This document shows positions 31,985-44,300 of a DNA stretch of 64,000 nucleotides, piece after piece; position 1 is the first letter of the stretch; every line of letters starts with the position of its first letter. The notes under the pieces were generated by a model. The model saw only the letters and a program-made list of their open reading frames with translations, ran no database searches and was not told where the DNA came from. Position numbers and translations under genes: made by a program. Location of the stretch: assembly GCA_036924085.1 (NCBI GenBank), contig JAVGWX010000001.1, forward strand, positions 4,816,200 to 4,880,199, read 5' to 3'. This DNA comes from Ariolimax columbianus. Its lineage: Eukaryota; Mollusca; Gastropoda; Stylommatophora; Arionidae.

Positions 31985-33810
31985 CGACCTTGGTATTTCT
32001 CCTCGCGGCGTTGTCATTTTTCTTCTCCGTGTTACAATAGCTTCTTTTACCCAGGAGAAGGTGCCTCTTCAGCGTACATCTCCAATTAGATCGGTCTGCA
32101 GCCGCATCTTCCCAGGATGTCGGACTCATGTCCAGTACTTTCATGTTACACTCACACACGTCTTCCCAGGATGTCGGTTTCATTTCCAGTGCTTTCATGT
32201 TACACTCACACGCATCTTTGAACCTCAGCTATTGTCGGCGACTGGTCTTATGACACCCGCTTACTGTCCATAGATAATATCTTTGGAACTACGACCATCT
32301 TCCATGTGACGAACATGAACAAGCCATCGTAGCCTTCGCTGCCTAAGGCGAATGTACAAGCTTGGAAGACCGGTCCGAGACTATACCTCTGTCCCTCGAT
32401 GTCATTTCAAGAATCGGTCGCATGTGCCACACGGGTGCGTCTGGCATAGGTTACTCTGGTTTCGCTACCATATTGGAGCATACATTGTAAACTACGGCTT
32501 TGGTTTTAATTATAACTTTCTTGATTCCAAAACACGCATTGTGAGATACCGTTGCGAATACAAAATGGTTGCGATATGATACCATCGACTACAACCTTTT
32601 CTTCATGGCATCATACAACGATATTATTAGTCGTAGCAGTTTGCTTGGACAGCCTATTTTAGAGAGGATTTGAAAGAGTCTATCCCTGCTAATAACATCC
32701 AATGCTTCGTCAGGTCAATGAAGCCGATATAAGCTGAATCTGCACTGGGACTCCCGATACATACGCTCAATCAATGTTTGCATCCGTGGTAAGATTGCTT
32801 TGGCGTAGACTTTGCCTACACCACTGTGTGGATGGACGTCTCGATAGATATAAGATTACTTTGACGTAGACTTTGCCTACATCGCTGTGTGGATGGACGT
32901 CTCGATAGATATAAGATTACTTTGACGTAGACTTTGCCTACAGCGCTGTGTGGATGGACGTCTCGATAGACATAAGATTACTTTGACGTAGACTTTGCCT
33001 ACAGCGCTGTGTGGATGGACGTCTCGATAGATATAAGATTACTTTAACGTAGACTTTGCCTACAGCGCTGTGTGGATGGACGTCTCGATAGACATAAGAT
33101 TACTTTGACGTAGACTTTGCCTACAGCGCTGTGTGGATGGACGTCTCGATAGACATAAGATTACTTTGACGTAGACTTTGCATACAGCGCTGTGTGGATG
33201 GACGTCTCGATAGATATAAGATTACTTTGACGTAGACTTTGCTTACACCACTGTGTGGGTGGACGTCTCGATAGTTACTTCAGTTCCTTGTTTCACCTTT
33301 ATTTTGTATAAAGTTATTATCAGTACATCTTGCATATCGAGATATAAAACCTCTTTCCAGCACTGATATAACGTCATATACTGCGGTTTCAAGAGTGCAC
33401 CCTAACATATCTTTATCAAATCAGATGGGACCCCGTCGCTGCTTGGTGTTCTGCCTGGGGCCAAGCTGGCACTAGCTTTATTACGATCTTCTAGATGGTT
33501 CGATGTCCAGCCCATCCATAGTGATAACTTTTGGCAGCGTCAAGGGCTGTGGGTGTGACGGTACGGTCGCACGAGAACAGCCCAGAATAGTGCTCGACGC
33601 ATATCTCCAGATGCTTTCCTTTGTCATTTATTTCGCCAGTGATGGTCTTGAGTGACGTTGTGTTCATACTTACAGAGTCAAGAGCTTTCTTGATACCATC
33701 GTATATTTGTTTGATATTCCATGTTTGTGCTGCAGTCTGAATGCTATCACTGAGCTGTTTCCAATACTCAACAACGAGCTGTTTGTTGAATGTGGCTTCT
33801 TAAGGTGTTC
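31985..33810 (-). mobile_element. Decayed LINE, minus, with internal minisatellite
   Basis: The C-terminal part at 31985-32240 encodes 'MKALEMKPTSWEDVCECNMK', 'VLDMSPTSWEDAAADRSNWR'; the KDVCKRDMKALEIDPxxWED-type segment is duplicated in tandem. The N-terminal RT-linker part at about 33780-33440 reads like 'WNIKQIYDGIKKALDS' and 'KGKHLEICVEHYSGLFS'. The middle is occupied by a 61-bp tandem array. There are many stops, so it is dead. Confidence 0.72.
32775..33275. repeat. Minisatellite, 61-bp unit, ~8 copies, inside LINE
   Basis: Unit 'taagattactttgacgtaga' + 'ctttgcctacagcgctgtgt' + 'ggatggacgtctcgatagat' with one extra base (61 bp; spacing measured at 32851/32912). The first unit continues smoothly from flanking LINE sequence, so the array grew from the LINE. 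Confidence 0.93.
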
Positions 33811-35140
33811 AGGACACCTACACTTGAAAACTGTGTAGTTAATGAGGGCAGCGCGTGGCCTAAATCACAGGCGTCGCACACTTTACTTTCAGTTCAAACT
33901 TTGTTTTTATTTGGGGGGAGTGGGGGTTGTAGTGCTTTTGAGAGAGAAGGGGGGTTCTTATGGTAGTACAAAGTTGCTAGAGAGGTGGGTTATGTTCAAA
34001 AGAGTTGGTGTAGATTCTGCTGCATCATGTAATATCGGCTCTAATGTTAGACAGATCATCATTTATTGTTCTGATCTCTTCAAAACGCACAACGAGGATA
34101 GAGAAGGACGGAAAGAAAGGCTTTAGGTGAATGCTGCTCTTCGAGAGGACAGTTTGAGGAATCTGACCGACAGCCCATGATTCAGTGTAGCTTATTAAGG
34201 CAAGAAAAAACTAAAGCAGTACTTATATACTAACAGTCTTCACTTTTATAGTGTACACTTGTGATAGGTTGACCCAAACCTGAGAAATGTGTGCTCGCTG
34301 TGTTTTCTGTATCAGATATTATCTGCTGTAGCTGGTGCGAACATTGTAAAGAATCTGCCCTTGGGGCGCTTTTCGATACTAACTTACAATATCTGAGCTG
34401 TACACGTGTATTGGCTTGGTTATTGGCTTCTATCTATTTTGTTCCTATGTTTGTGTTGTGTGTGTGTGTGTGTGTCTGTGTGTAGGAAAGAGTGAGTGAA
34501 CGGTGAGCGCGCACAAGCTCGTGAGTGCATTTATGTGTGTAAGAAGTCCGACCATGCAGCAAGCAGCCCAACCTGCCATGTGGCTCAGCCAAGCATATCC
34601 TGGCCAAGAGGTGTGCACTGCTCTCTTCTCGACACTATTTGGGGTGGTGACGTGAGGGTCGTGCTGTCAGGACAGATCCCAGTACGCTTACGGATATGTT
34701 GTGGTACGTTTGTTTTGTGACTAGATTGTAACATGTCATGTACAATAGTTGTAAACACTTTTAGGATGCTGACTTTCATTCACTCAAATCTAAACAATAA
34801 AAAGGCATTTTTCAATGGAGAATCTCCCGCCAGTCAATGTTGAAACCGTCAATGATTTTTATGATAATCTACTGTTTAAAACTTTCCATTTTTGGTCAAA
34901 TATATAAATCATTCAACCGATCCCGATATTTCTGCATGTCTCTTGTCTTCAATGACCGTTCCATTGACGTGGTTGGTGATGGGCCTTATTATGACTAGTT
35001 ATTATGCTCATTGTTTGTCGGTTTTCGCTGAAATCGTGGCCGCTCCAAACATGTTGTGGAACTATGCAGACAATTCTGTCTTTTGTCGTCTTCCATAACT
35101 TTTACAATAAATTTGATATGTCGCCCCCACAACTTCTTTT
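33810..35140. other. Unannotated stretch
   Basis: No exon or recognised transposon was found. It holds only a short TG run (34457-34484) and a G-rich patch (33913-33950). Confidence 0.4.
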
Positions 35141-35144
35141 CTCT

Positions 35145-35308
35145 AGCTCCGCAAGTTGTGGACAATTTTCGTGTATATGTCTAGGAGGTTATGGACAAAC
35201 TGACATTACAAGTTGTGGACAATTTTCGTGTATAGGTCTAGGAGGTTATGGGCAAACTGATATTACAAGTTGTGGACTGTTTTCGTTCATAGTTCTAGGA
35301 GGTTATGG
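35145..35308. repeat. Minisatellite, 57-bp unit (left half of split array)
   Basis: About three copies of 'aagttgtggacaattttcgt' + 'gtataggtctaggaggttat' + 'ggacaaactgacattac'. The array resumes at 37404 after a LINE insertion. Confidence 0.9.
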
Positions 35309-37403
35309 TCAGGTCAGGTCAGGTCATCGCGTAACCGGTGAGGTCGTTGGGGCACACATGAAGACATCCTCACAACTCCACGCCATCCCTCTCTGTCAGA
35401 TGCCGCTGCCTGTGACTCTTCTGGTCGGAGACTGGTCCATTCTTTTATGTTGTCCTCCCATCTCTTTTTGGGCCGGCCTCTACGTCGTCTGCCATGCACC
35501 TTCCCGTGGAGGATTGTGTTTGCAAGATTATTTGATCTAGATATGTGACCGTTGGAAGTGAGTTTCCTTCTTTTGACAGTTGCCAAGAGATCTTCGAAAG
35601 GTCCTATTGCCGTCGTAATTCTATTTCGGATTTTCTCGTTTGTAACTCGATCTTTGTACGTGACCTTTAAAAGTCTTCGGAAACATCTCATCTCTAAGGC
35701 CTGTATCCTTCGTTGAAGGTCAGCTGTGACTGTCCATGTCACACACACATAGAAATATATTGACAGGACCAGTGTACGCATTAATCTGATTTTCGTGCGT
35801 AGTGCTAACCGTTTATCTTGCCAGATTTTGTTAAGCCGTGCAAGCGCCGCTATTGTCTGTGCTATTCTGGCCAATACTTCACATTTTGATCCTTCATCAC
35901 TGACAATCGACCCGAGATATTTAAAACGGTCAACTACTTCGAGTTCTTGACCGTTTGCTTTTATCTTGCTGTTGAAGCCCGTAGCGTTGTTTGTCATTAG
36001 TTTTGTCTTTCCAGCGTTTATCTCCATACCATAGTCAAGAGCTTTCGTCGAGCATTCTGACCCATTCCTGGAGTTCTGCTTCTGAACCCGCCAACCCGTC
36101 GATATCATCTGCAAAACGAAGGTTACTAATCGTTCGGCCCCCTATCTTGACAGTACTAACTTGACCTCCAAGTGCCTCACTCATAATTCCTTCAAGGAAT
36201 ATATTGAAAAGAGTTGGAGAGAGTGTACACCCCTGTCTCACACCAACTGATGTGCGAAACCAGTCTCCTCGCCTCCCATTCACAAGAACTGCACTAGACG
36301 CCTTGTTATACAGGTGTTCAAGGACCGTTATAATATTTCCGTTGATATTATACATTCATGGTTGCCCAAAGCGCTTTATGCCATACCCTATCAAACGCCT
36401 CCTTAAAATCCACAAACACATGATACAGTGTTTGCTGCTGTTCTAGATATTTCTCGCTTAGCAGTCTTAAATTAAATATATGTTCTGTAGTGCTTCTTCT
36501 CTGTCTGAACCCTGCTTGCTCCTCGGCAATAACGTTCTCTGCTTGGGGTTTCAATCGGTCGAGGATTAGTCGAAGTATGACCTTGCTAGGGTGGCTAATG
36601 AGGCTTATTGTTATGTAATTTTGGCACAGCTTTAGGTTTCCAGACTTATGTAACGGTATAACTATAGATTTCGTCCATAAGTCCGGCCAGTTTCCTATCG
36701 CCCATATTTTGTTACAGATGTGTGTCAGGCCTTCCACCACTACCTCTCCACCTGCTTGTAAGAGCTCTGCTGGTATATTGTCCACGCCGGCCGCCTTCCC
36801 TCTTCTCAATGTCTTTACCGCTGCAATTACCTCTTCCTTCGTTATCAGTTGGTTATCCTCTATATTTGTTGGTGTTGGGGAGAATGTTTTCTCAGGTTTG
36901 TTTCGCCCTTCATAGTTATATAGCTCGGAACAGTACTCTGTCCATCTTGCTAGTACGTCATTTCCCTCAATGAGACACTTGCCGTTTTTATCCTGGATCA
37001 TAAAGTTCCTGCTTTGTCTTGGTGTTACCAGTTCTTTGACCACCTTGTATGCTCCTTTAGCATCATTTCTGTTTAGTCTCTCTTCGATGTTTGCGCATTG
37101 CTCACATATCCACGCTTCTTTCGCCTCTCTCATCTTTTGTTGTATGGCTTTCTTGATCTCTTTATAACTGCCGACCTCCTCCGGTGGGTGATTGTGTTTT
37201 TTCAGTGACCTTCTTTTATCACACAGATCTAGAATGTCTTTGGTCACCCATGGCTTCTTTTTTGTTTGGTGGCATCCCAGTATCTCTGTTGCAGTATCTA
37301 TGAGAGCTGCGTTAAGAGACTCTGTAACTATATCTGTATCCAGTTCCTCTCTGAGAGCCATCAGTGGCGCAAATCTCCCTTCTACCCTTGATTGAAACAC
37401 TTC
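35309..37403 (-). mobile_element. 5'-truncated LINE inserted in a 57-bp minisatellite
   Basis: The element lies between 8-bp duplications ggttatgg (35301-35308 and 37404-37411) that belong to the host array. Its 3' end, at left, is a (TGACC)n-type short tandem (tcaggtcaggtcaggtcatc on +). It lacks the endonuclease; the 5' truncation falls in the linker before the RT. Confidence 0.9.
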
Positions 37404-37415
37404 GGTTATGGACAA
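35314..37415 (-). pseudogene. LINE reverse transcriptase and C-terminal region, two frame breaks
   Basis: Three overlapping frames make the ORF2 product of the LINE at 35309-37403. 36348-37415 holds the linker and RT start (KTLRRGKAAGVDNIPAELLQ, EEQAGFRQRRSTTEHIF, motif A VFVDFKEAFDRVW). 36035-36355 holds motif B VGVRQGCTLSPTLFNIFLE and motif C LRFADDI. 35314-36114 holds 'EINAGKTKLM', 'FKYLGSIVSDEG' and the end 'GRPKKRWEDNIKEW'. The RT acid residues are present. Frame breaks lie near 36350 and 36075. The clade is RTE-like by its C-terminal segment, not certain. Confidence 0.85.
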
Positions 37416-37545
37416 ACTGACATTACAAGTTGTGGACTGTTTTCGTTTATAGGTCTAGGATGTTATGGACAAACTGACATTACAAGTTGTGGACTGTTTT
37501 CGTTCATAGGTCTAGGAGGTTATGGACAAACTGACATGAAGAACT
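37404..37545. repeat. Minisatellite, 57-bp unit (right half of split array)
   Basis: About two and a half copies of the same unit as at 35145-35308, starting with the duplicated ggttatgg. Confidence 0.9.
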
Positions 37546-37714
37546 TATGAATAACTTAAATTATGTCGTGGCAATATGAACTACATGATCCACACATTGA
37601 CATTCAGGACCTGTGAACAGCTCAGAATATGTCGTCACAATATGTACTTCATTTGAACATTAATAGACAACATTGAAAGCAGATGGGGCGTATTAAGTGA
37701 TGTAGCTGTGTGAT

Positions 37715-37840
37715 CGTAGCTAGGTAGGTATGTAATCTAGATAGATAATTAGGTAGGTAAGGTAAGGTAGGTAGGTATGTAGGGTAAGGTACAGTAAGGT
37801 AGGTAGGTAGGTAGTTAAGGTAGGTAGAAAGATAGTACTC
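37715..37840. repeat. GGTA tetranucleotide tract
   Basis: Interrupted 'taggtaggtaggta' and 'aaggtaggtagg' words, about 125 bp. Confidence 0.88.
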
Positions 37841-38057
37841 TTAAGCAAACAAGGGTCCATCGCGTCAACGGTCCATGAACTCGATGAATGGCTTAAGTCC
37901 CAGACTTTGACTTAAAATAAATATAAACGGGATGCACCCATATTAAAGATGTCCCAGGATATCAAATGATAACCACAGTCTAACACAAATACATAATTGA
38001 AAGACAAAGTGGAGCACGCACATAGAAGATGCTGGACATAACATTTGATCGCCATGG

Positions 38058-38394
38058 AAAGGTGGAAGAGGCTAATGTCTGGTCAGGTAAAACATGTTAG
38101 TCAGGGTCAGGTAAAATATACTGACCAAGACTCCCACCTCACAGCTCTCCCTGGAAATGGGATGTTATTTTTGGCAGTCTGGCTAGCGAGGTGGGAGATC
38201 GGAGGTATCCCCGTAGTAGTGAGCGACACACAGATGAAGCCAAGCATAACACAACCGTCTGGAGAACCCGGCTACACCTTCATCAGCGCGATTGGGATAT
38301 GGGGAAAGCTACTGTAGCCGCCACTTAACGCCATTTTCAGTGCGCACAAAAGAGTAAACTAACTCATTCTAGGCATTCACAACAACAACAACCA
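38058..38394 (+). mobile_element. Family B repeat, internally shortened
   Basis: A copy with an internal deletion near its start and an (AAC)n end 'attcacaacaacaacaacca'. It is flanked by cgccatgga at 38050-38058 and 38395-38403. Confidence 0.83.
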
Positions 38395-38404
38395 CGCCAT
38401 GGAG

Positions 38405-39420
38405 GGGAAGAGCAATAACAACAGAAGGAATAAATGTCAGTAAAACATGACGCTGCAGAGATCCGTGATCCACTTCACCAGTCCACGTTACACATAATGA
38501 TGCTGAATCTGTATAATTAAAACAAATTAATATACTGGTTATTTCCCAGAGAGACAAATTCTCTAGGATGCAAAGTTAGTAAATGGATGAAACAGAAACA
38601 GATATATCATTTTACATTCGTGAACAACCTGATTTTGTCAGAAAAAACGAGAAAAGTTGACTATTTGAATGACGACAACAACAAACAACATAACAATATG
38701 CTGCTTGAAATGTTAGGAAATGGAAAACATATCACCAAAAACATTGTTTATTTGCCATGTAAAAGATATTCTGTTTTCTTTAAGTCAGCGAGCACGCTAT
38801 CACCTCAAGAGACATGTGCGTAATGACAAAACAGTTTGAGTTTTATTGTTGTCTTCTTCATAAATCTGTACCGAAGTGGCTTTTCTGAAGATTAACTGAA
38901 ACTTTTTCGGATATATTCTAACATTGATACATTTAATTGGAGGGTGGATGGAAGACGATTACGGCAAACCGAAAAAGAGGAACTACATGGTTTTAAGACA
39001 AATTTTGAGACGGCCATATTCATATTTTTAGACGAGTAGGTAGAATGGATGCAAAGTTAAATAGAAGAAATAAACCAGGCAATGGGAATTTGGCAGCAAC
39101 GAATTCAAATTGAGATGACGGAAAATGAAATGTAGATGGACATGACACAGTCCTTCTCAAACAATCACACTTACCATAACCAGAGACGTATCCGGCTGGA
39201 CAGTATACGTGAAGAGAAGAATGTGGAAACAAAGCGATACACTAGAGGAAGCTTTGGAATACTGGACAGAGATGAACAAAATGACAAGAAATATTTATCT
39301 TGGAATACATTGCGAGCAACAACTGTAGCTATTTGTTTGTGGGAGTCGCGAGAAAGGTGGAAGCGAGGACAACATATATAATTGTCGTATATATATATCG
39401 CACAAACAGCGAGTAGTTAC
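38405..39420. other. Unannotated AT-rich stretch
   Basis: No gene was recognised. 38930-39240 reads in places like LINE-type sequence, but no motif is firm. Confidence 0.35.
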
Positions 39421-39427
39421 AGTTAGG

Positions 39428-40195
39428 GGGCAGAAATTGCGTTTATCTCGGAAGCAGGCTGTCGAGATCAGTGACTATTGCTGATGAGCTGGCTAATAGA
39501 ATAGCAAAGGCCAGCTGTGCTTTTGGTCGAATGTGCTCACCAGTATGGGAACGTCGCGGAATTACTAGCTGACGGTCTACCGTAGGTCTACCTTGCCCCC
39601 ATTGTCTTCACCCTGCTCTACGCGATTGAGAGCTTGGCTGTCTACGATGCTGACTAAATCATTTTCACATGAACTGTCTGAGACTAATACTGCATTATAC
39701 GCTGGCAGGACTATATCACAGATGCTGAAGTGCTGTCCAGAGCCAACATGGAAGTATTCATACACTTTTGCAAAAATCTCAATTGCGATGGGCTGGTCAC
39801 ATTGCCCGAATGTCAAATACAAGACTTCCAAAGATGCTCTTGTATATCGAACTGAGTGAAGAAGAACGATCACAAGGACGTCCAAAAAAGCGTTTCAAGG
39901 ACAGTCTGAAAGAGTCCCTTGCGTGCTGTCAAATAGACATTAACACCTGGGAGAGCATGGCTCAAAATCTCTCAACAAATCTCTCTCAAGACCACGGTCT
40001 TGGCGTTGAATTCAGTGAGAGTCTCCGTATCCAGGCAGCTCAGGACAGACGTGCAATCAGGAAGTCAAGAGGAGAGAAACTAGGAGAGACAACTGCTTAC
40101 TACGTTTGCCAGTCGTGTCATAGACTTTTCCAGGTTCGAATTGGCTTGATCAGCCATGAGGTCACACACATATTCAAGGTTCCATTATGACACGT
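39428..40195 (+). mobile_element. LINE 3' part (post-RT region and zinc finger), plus
   Basis: Begins with a YLGSRLSRSVTIADELANRI-type segment near 39430, then 'KASCAFGRMCSPVWERRGI'. A damaged stretch follows, then an open frame from 39768: 'QLRWAGHIARMSNTRLPKML', 'GRPKKRFKDSLKESL', 'DINTWESMAQ', and a terminal C2H2-like finger CQSCHRLFQVRIGLISHEVTH split as C-x2-C...H-x3-H. This order is typical of the C-terminal part of some animal LINE ORF2 proteins. The RT domain itself is absent (5' truncation). Clade not assigned. Confidence 0.8.
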
Positions 40196-40228
40196 GACGA
40201 TGCTGGTGGTCCTCATCGACGACGATGG

Positions 40229-40232
40229 ACGA

Positions 40233-40276
<44 letters not shown>
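40229..40276. repeat. (ATT)n microsatellite joining two LINE 3' ends
   Basis: About 14 ATT units. They directly follow the tail of the upstream LINE (gacgacgatggacgaatt) and precede an RTE-type 3' fragment. Confidence 0.93.
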
Positions 40277-40279
<3 letters not shown>

Positions 40280-40765
40280 GTCCTACAGTGCTAAGACGTG
40301 GGCACTAACAAAATCACTAGAGGACAAATTGAGAATGACCCAGGCCTCCCTTGAGAGACGTTTGGTCGGAATCACTATCCAAAACCAACGTATTCAAGGT
40401 CTCCACAATTCTGACATAAGACAATTGTACTAGGTGAAGGATGAGGTAATTTATGCGGACAAGGCAAAATATAAATGTGCAGGTCACATGTTGCGACGAA
40501 ACGATGGTCGATAGACCACAGCAACAGCAGTCTGGTACCTCCGAGGTAAGCTGGTACCCCCGAGGTAAGAAGAAACCGTGGGGAAGACCTCCAATGCGTT
40601 GGTCAAAACTCACTTGCTGTACGCTGCAACATCCGAGACGCCTCTTTTGAGTACTTACCACCCACTGGACTTCCGTGGATCAAGACAGGGTCCGCTGGAG
40701 ACGAAGTTGGGACCAGCACGCAACGCCGAGGAACAGGACATCGAGATCAAGATATATGTATATTC
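40277..40765 (+). mobile_element. RTE-type LINE 3' fragment, plus
   Basis: Encodes 'AKTWALTKSLEDKLRMTQAS' and, after frame breaks, 'GRPPMRWSKLT' and 'RNAEEQDIEIKIYVY'. Close nucleotide words are shared with the minus-strand element at 25862-26420 (such as 'cactaacaaaatcactagag'). Only the last ~160 codons remain. Confidence 0.82.
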
Positions 40766-41172
40766 TTGGTTAGTAGCTTGGTTCATGATTTCGACTATAT
40801 CTAAATGAGCATGTATCTGTATCTGTGACAGTATTGTACAGTTATCATGTCAACGTTAATTTCTGCCCTTTCATCCAATTAATTTCATCATCATCAGTAT
40901 AATCACCATCAACTTCGTGTCTGGTGACATTCACGACCAATTTTATTCCACGGCCGTTTGCCGTTGGAGCATTTCAGTATCTCACATGTTTCACCTAGAC
41001 TGCCAATTTTATTTGTCTCCCTCTGCTTTTCTTGCCATTAGTCAATCCCGTTGCGTCAAGATGTTCCAAGTCTTCTTGCCAGAATGCCAGAGTATGTGTC
41101 AACTGAAAACTGTTTGTTTTATTTTTATTTTCATAAGCAGTAATCTTTTGATATTGTTTTCTGGACAAACAG

Positions 41173-41369
41173 GCTTATTCGTCGAATTCGCTTGCGATGG
41201 CACAGCAAACATCGAATGACGTTCCTGGCGTTGTCACTCTCGGCGCTTGTCCTCATACTTGTCGTCATCATGGAGTCAACGCCCAGCCCGGAGTATGATG
41301 AATCTCAGCGGACACTATGGCTGAAGGAAGCCCCCGAAGTGGATGAGCTATTGAACACTGTTGGGCAAG
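41173..41369 (+). CDS. GT10 exon with signal anchor
   Basis: The acceptor is acaaacag and the donor GTAGTT (41370). It ends in phase 1. It encodes LIRRIRLRWHSKHRM, then a ~17-residue hydrophobic segment, then ESTPSPEYDESQRTLW and DELLNTVGQ. The first in-frame ATG is at 41216, but the basic residues before the anchor suggest that coding starts upstream. The left limit is uncertain. Confidence 0.72.
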
Positions 41370-44300
41370 GTAGTTGTCGCTTTGATCATAATGATGTTTC
41401 AGATCTATATTCAGTTAAAGTAGCAAGTTTTGTTCGCATTTAACAAAAAAGGTTGCAATAGTGATGCCGACTTGTTCTCAGCGAAAGTCAAATATGTTTG
41501 TCTGCTGACGTTTCTGTGTCGTGTTGGAACCTGTTGAATCAAATGTCTGGCTAATTAGCGCAGCTATCTTTTTGTTCCCTATTTCAAATCTTCTTCAAAT
41601 ATTTTGTCAGTTTAGTAGCGTGTCTTCACTCTTGAAACTTTCACTTCTGATGTCGTCAGAGTCCGGTTCTGTAGTAAACATGGAAGCAAGTCCGGGACTT
41701 CTCATTGATGGGGCCGCAGCGTCAGTACTTGGACCATTCTTGTCTCCTTATGTGATTCCTGCGGAAGGGGATTTCTCTAAGTCAACGTGAGTATCAGGGA
41801 CCGTGTCTTTCTACTTGTTTACACTTAACCACTACCACATCACAATTACCACATCACCAACTTTTCCCCTACCACACCATTACAGTACCACAATATTACC
41901 ATGTCTATTACCATTGCCATCATTACTACGATCACGCCATCTTTACCACCACCATACCCGCTTTTCTGCCATCACACCCTGTTCTGGTATTTCTATCTTT
42001 TTATATATATATATGGATTCAATTCTTGGTTTAACTTATGTTTCTTATATCGAGGGCAAGGTAAAAGGGATTCTGAAAAACAATCCTACAAGTACGGTGA
42101 CTTCGTGCGCAAGCGGCTTTTATTACTGAAACAAATAATTTTTTTTCTTACAAACTTCAGTATCGTGAATAAACGCCTTAATTATATTTTGAAAACATTC
42201 AGAATGATGGCATAGATATTTATGGATAGCACAGGAACAATAACTAGTGAGAATAGGGAGGAAGGTAATCTACTCAATCAGTAGTTTGGCACAGTCTACG
42301 CAAAAGAGGACGGCTCCAAGATCCCAGAGCCCATATACATTTTCCATACAGCTGGATTAAGATCAATCTGTGTTACAGAGGAAATGGTTTTTAAAAAATT
42401 GGAGGGATTGAAAGTAGATAAATGTCCAGGTCAAGATGGCATTCATCCAAATTTTATGTTTGAAATTAGAGACCAACTAGCAAAACCACTGGCTATTATG
42501 TTCTCAATCACTTGCAAAAGGGATTGTTCCAAGGGAATAGAAAAATACAGGAGTGATCCCCTTATTAAGAAAGGGCAAAAAATCGGATCCAGCAAATTAT
42601 AGACCAGTGAGTTTAACGATCATAGCTTATAAATTGTTAGAGTCAATAATCAAAGAAAACATTGTAATTCATTTAGAGAAGTTTAATCTAATCAGAAATA
42701 GTCAGCATGGGTTTACTAGAGGGAAATCGTGCTGTAACAATTTATTAGAATTCACGGAGGAGGTTACTAAAATGATAGATAAAGGGGAGCCAATAAATGC
42801 TTTTTATCTAGGGTTTGCAAAGGCTTTTTTTTTGCGTTCGCCTTATTTCTCTAATCCCCAAGGCGGTGTGCGTTGCACTGCGTTTTTATTTTGCGCCTGT
42901 CGGCCCAGTGCATCCGACTTCAGCATACATTTTATGTAAGGGTCTGCTTCCTCCTGCATTTTCTAAGGGTTTGCTTCCCCGAGGTAACGGCCGGAGCTGT
43001 GATAGGGATCGAACCCAGCACCTTCTAGTTGTGAGCCGTGTCACTTAACCACTACGCCACGCCGTCCCGTGGCAAATAATTTTGATAGATTACCTCATCA
43101 AAGATTGTTTAGAAAGTTAAAATCACATGTTAATAGGTAGGAAAGTTGCAGAATGGATTGAAAATTGGTTAATGGGAAGAAGGTAGAGAGTAGGCATAAA
43201 TAAGGAGTACTCTGAGTAGTTTGAAGTAAAAAGTGGACTATCACAAAGCTCGGTTTTGGAAACAATTTTGTTCTTGATATAAATAAACAGAAAAGAGAAG
43301 AATTCGTGGTGAACATTATAAACAGGTTTATAAGATAATCAAAGGAAAGGATAAATTAGACTATAACATTTTTTTTCAAAATACAACCACCTACAAGAAC
43401 AAGAGGGCATAGCTACAAATTAAGTAAATAAAGGTCTAGATGATATATTAGGAAATATTTTCTAGTCAGAGAGTGGTGAATGTTACGAATGCATTGCCAC
43501 AAGAAGTAGTAGAGGCAAGGACAATTAATGCATTTAAGAATAGATTGGTTGCGTATAGCTTTTAGAGCAAGGGAATGTAAATGAAACTGGTTTTATACAG
43601 ACTGCAGAGTCTCCTAAACCAGTACAACGACATTACATTTAAGTTTAGTTATGGCACTACGTAAGGTCAAGGTCCCTCATTTGTTGCTTGTAAAAAGTCA
43701 ATAAAATATATTGAAAGGTGTTTTTACAAACATGACGTTTATATTCGTATTGAAAGGTGTTTTTACAAACATGACGTTTATATTCGTATTGAAAGGTGTT
43801 TTTACAAACATGACGTTTATATTCGTATTGAAAGGTGTTTTTACAAACATGACGTTTATATTCGTATTGAAAGGTGTTTTTACAAACATGACGTTTATAT
43901 TCGTATTGAAAGGTGTTTTTACAAACATGACGTTTATATTCATATTGAAAGGTGTTTTTACAAACATGACGTTTATATTCGTATTGAAAGGTGTTTTTAC
44001 AAACATGACGTTTATATTCGTATTGAAAGGTGTTTTTACAAACATGACGTTTATATTCGTATTGAAAGGTGTTTTTACAAACATGACGTTTATATTCGTA
44101 TTGAAAGGTGTTTTTACAAACATGACGTTTATATTCGTAGTTCGGTACTTTTTGTAAGGTCTCATTAGATGATAACAACAACCAGCCTTCTGATTACTGA
44201 ATGCAGCAGACGCTAGGTACCTCATCCGCATACACAGCTCAGATATAAAATGGCGTCCGAGTGTACCATCAAAGAACCGCGTGCTTTGTGCTTCTTTGGG

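Noticed and set aside
41040..41100. First GT10 exon ending at the GTATGT donor near 41092
   Set aside because: The phase it would give does not match the exon starting at 41173, so it was not called.
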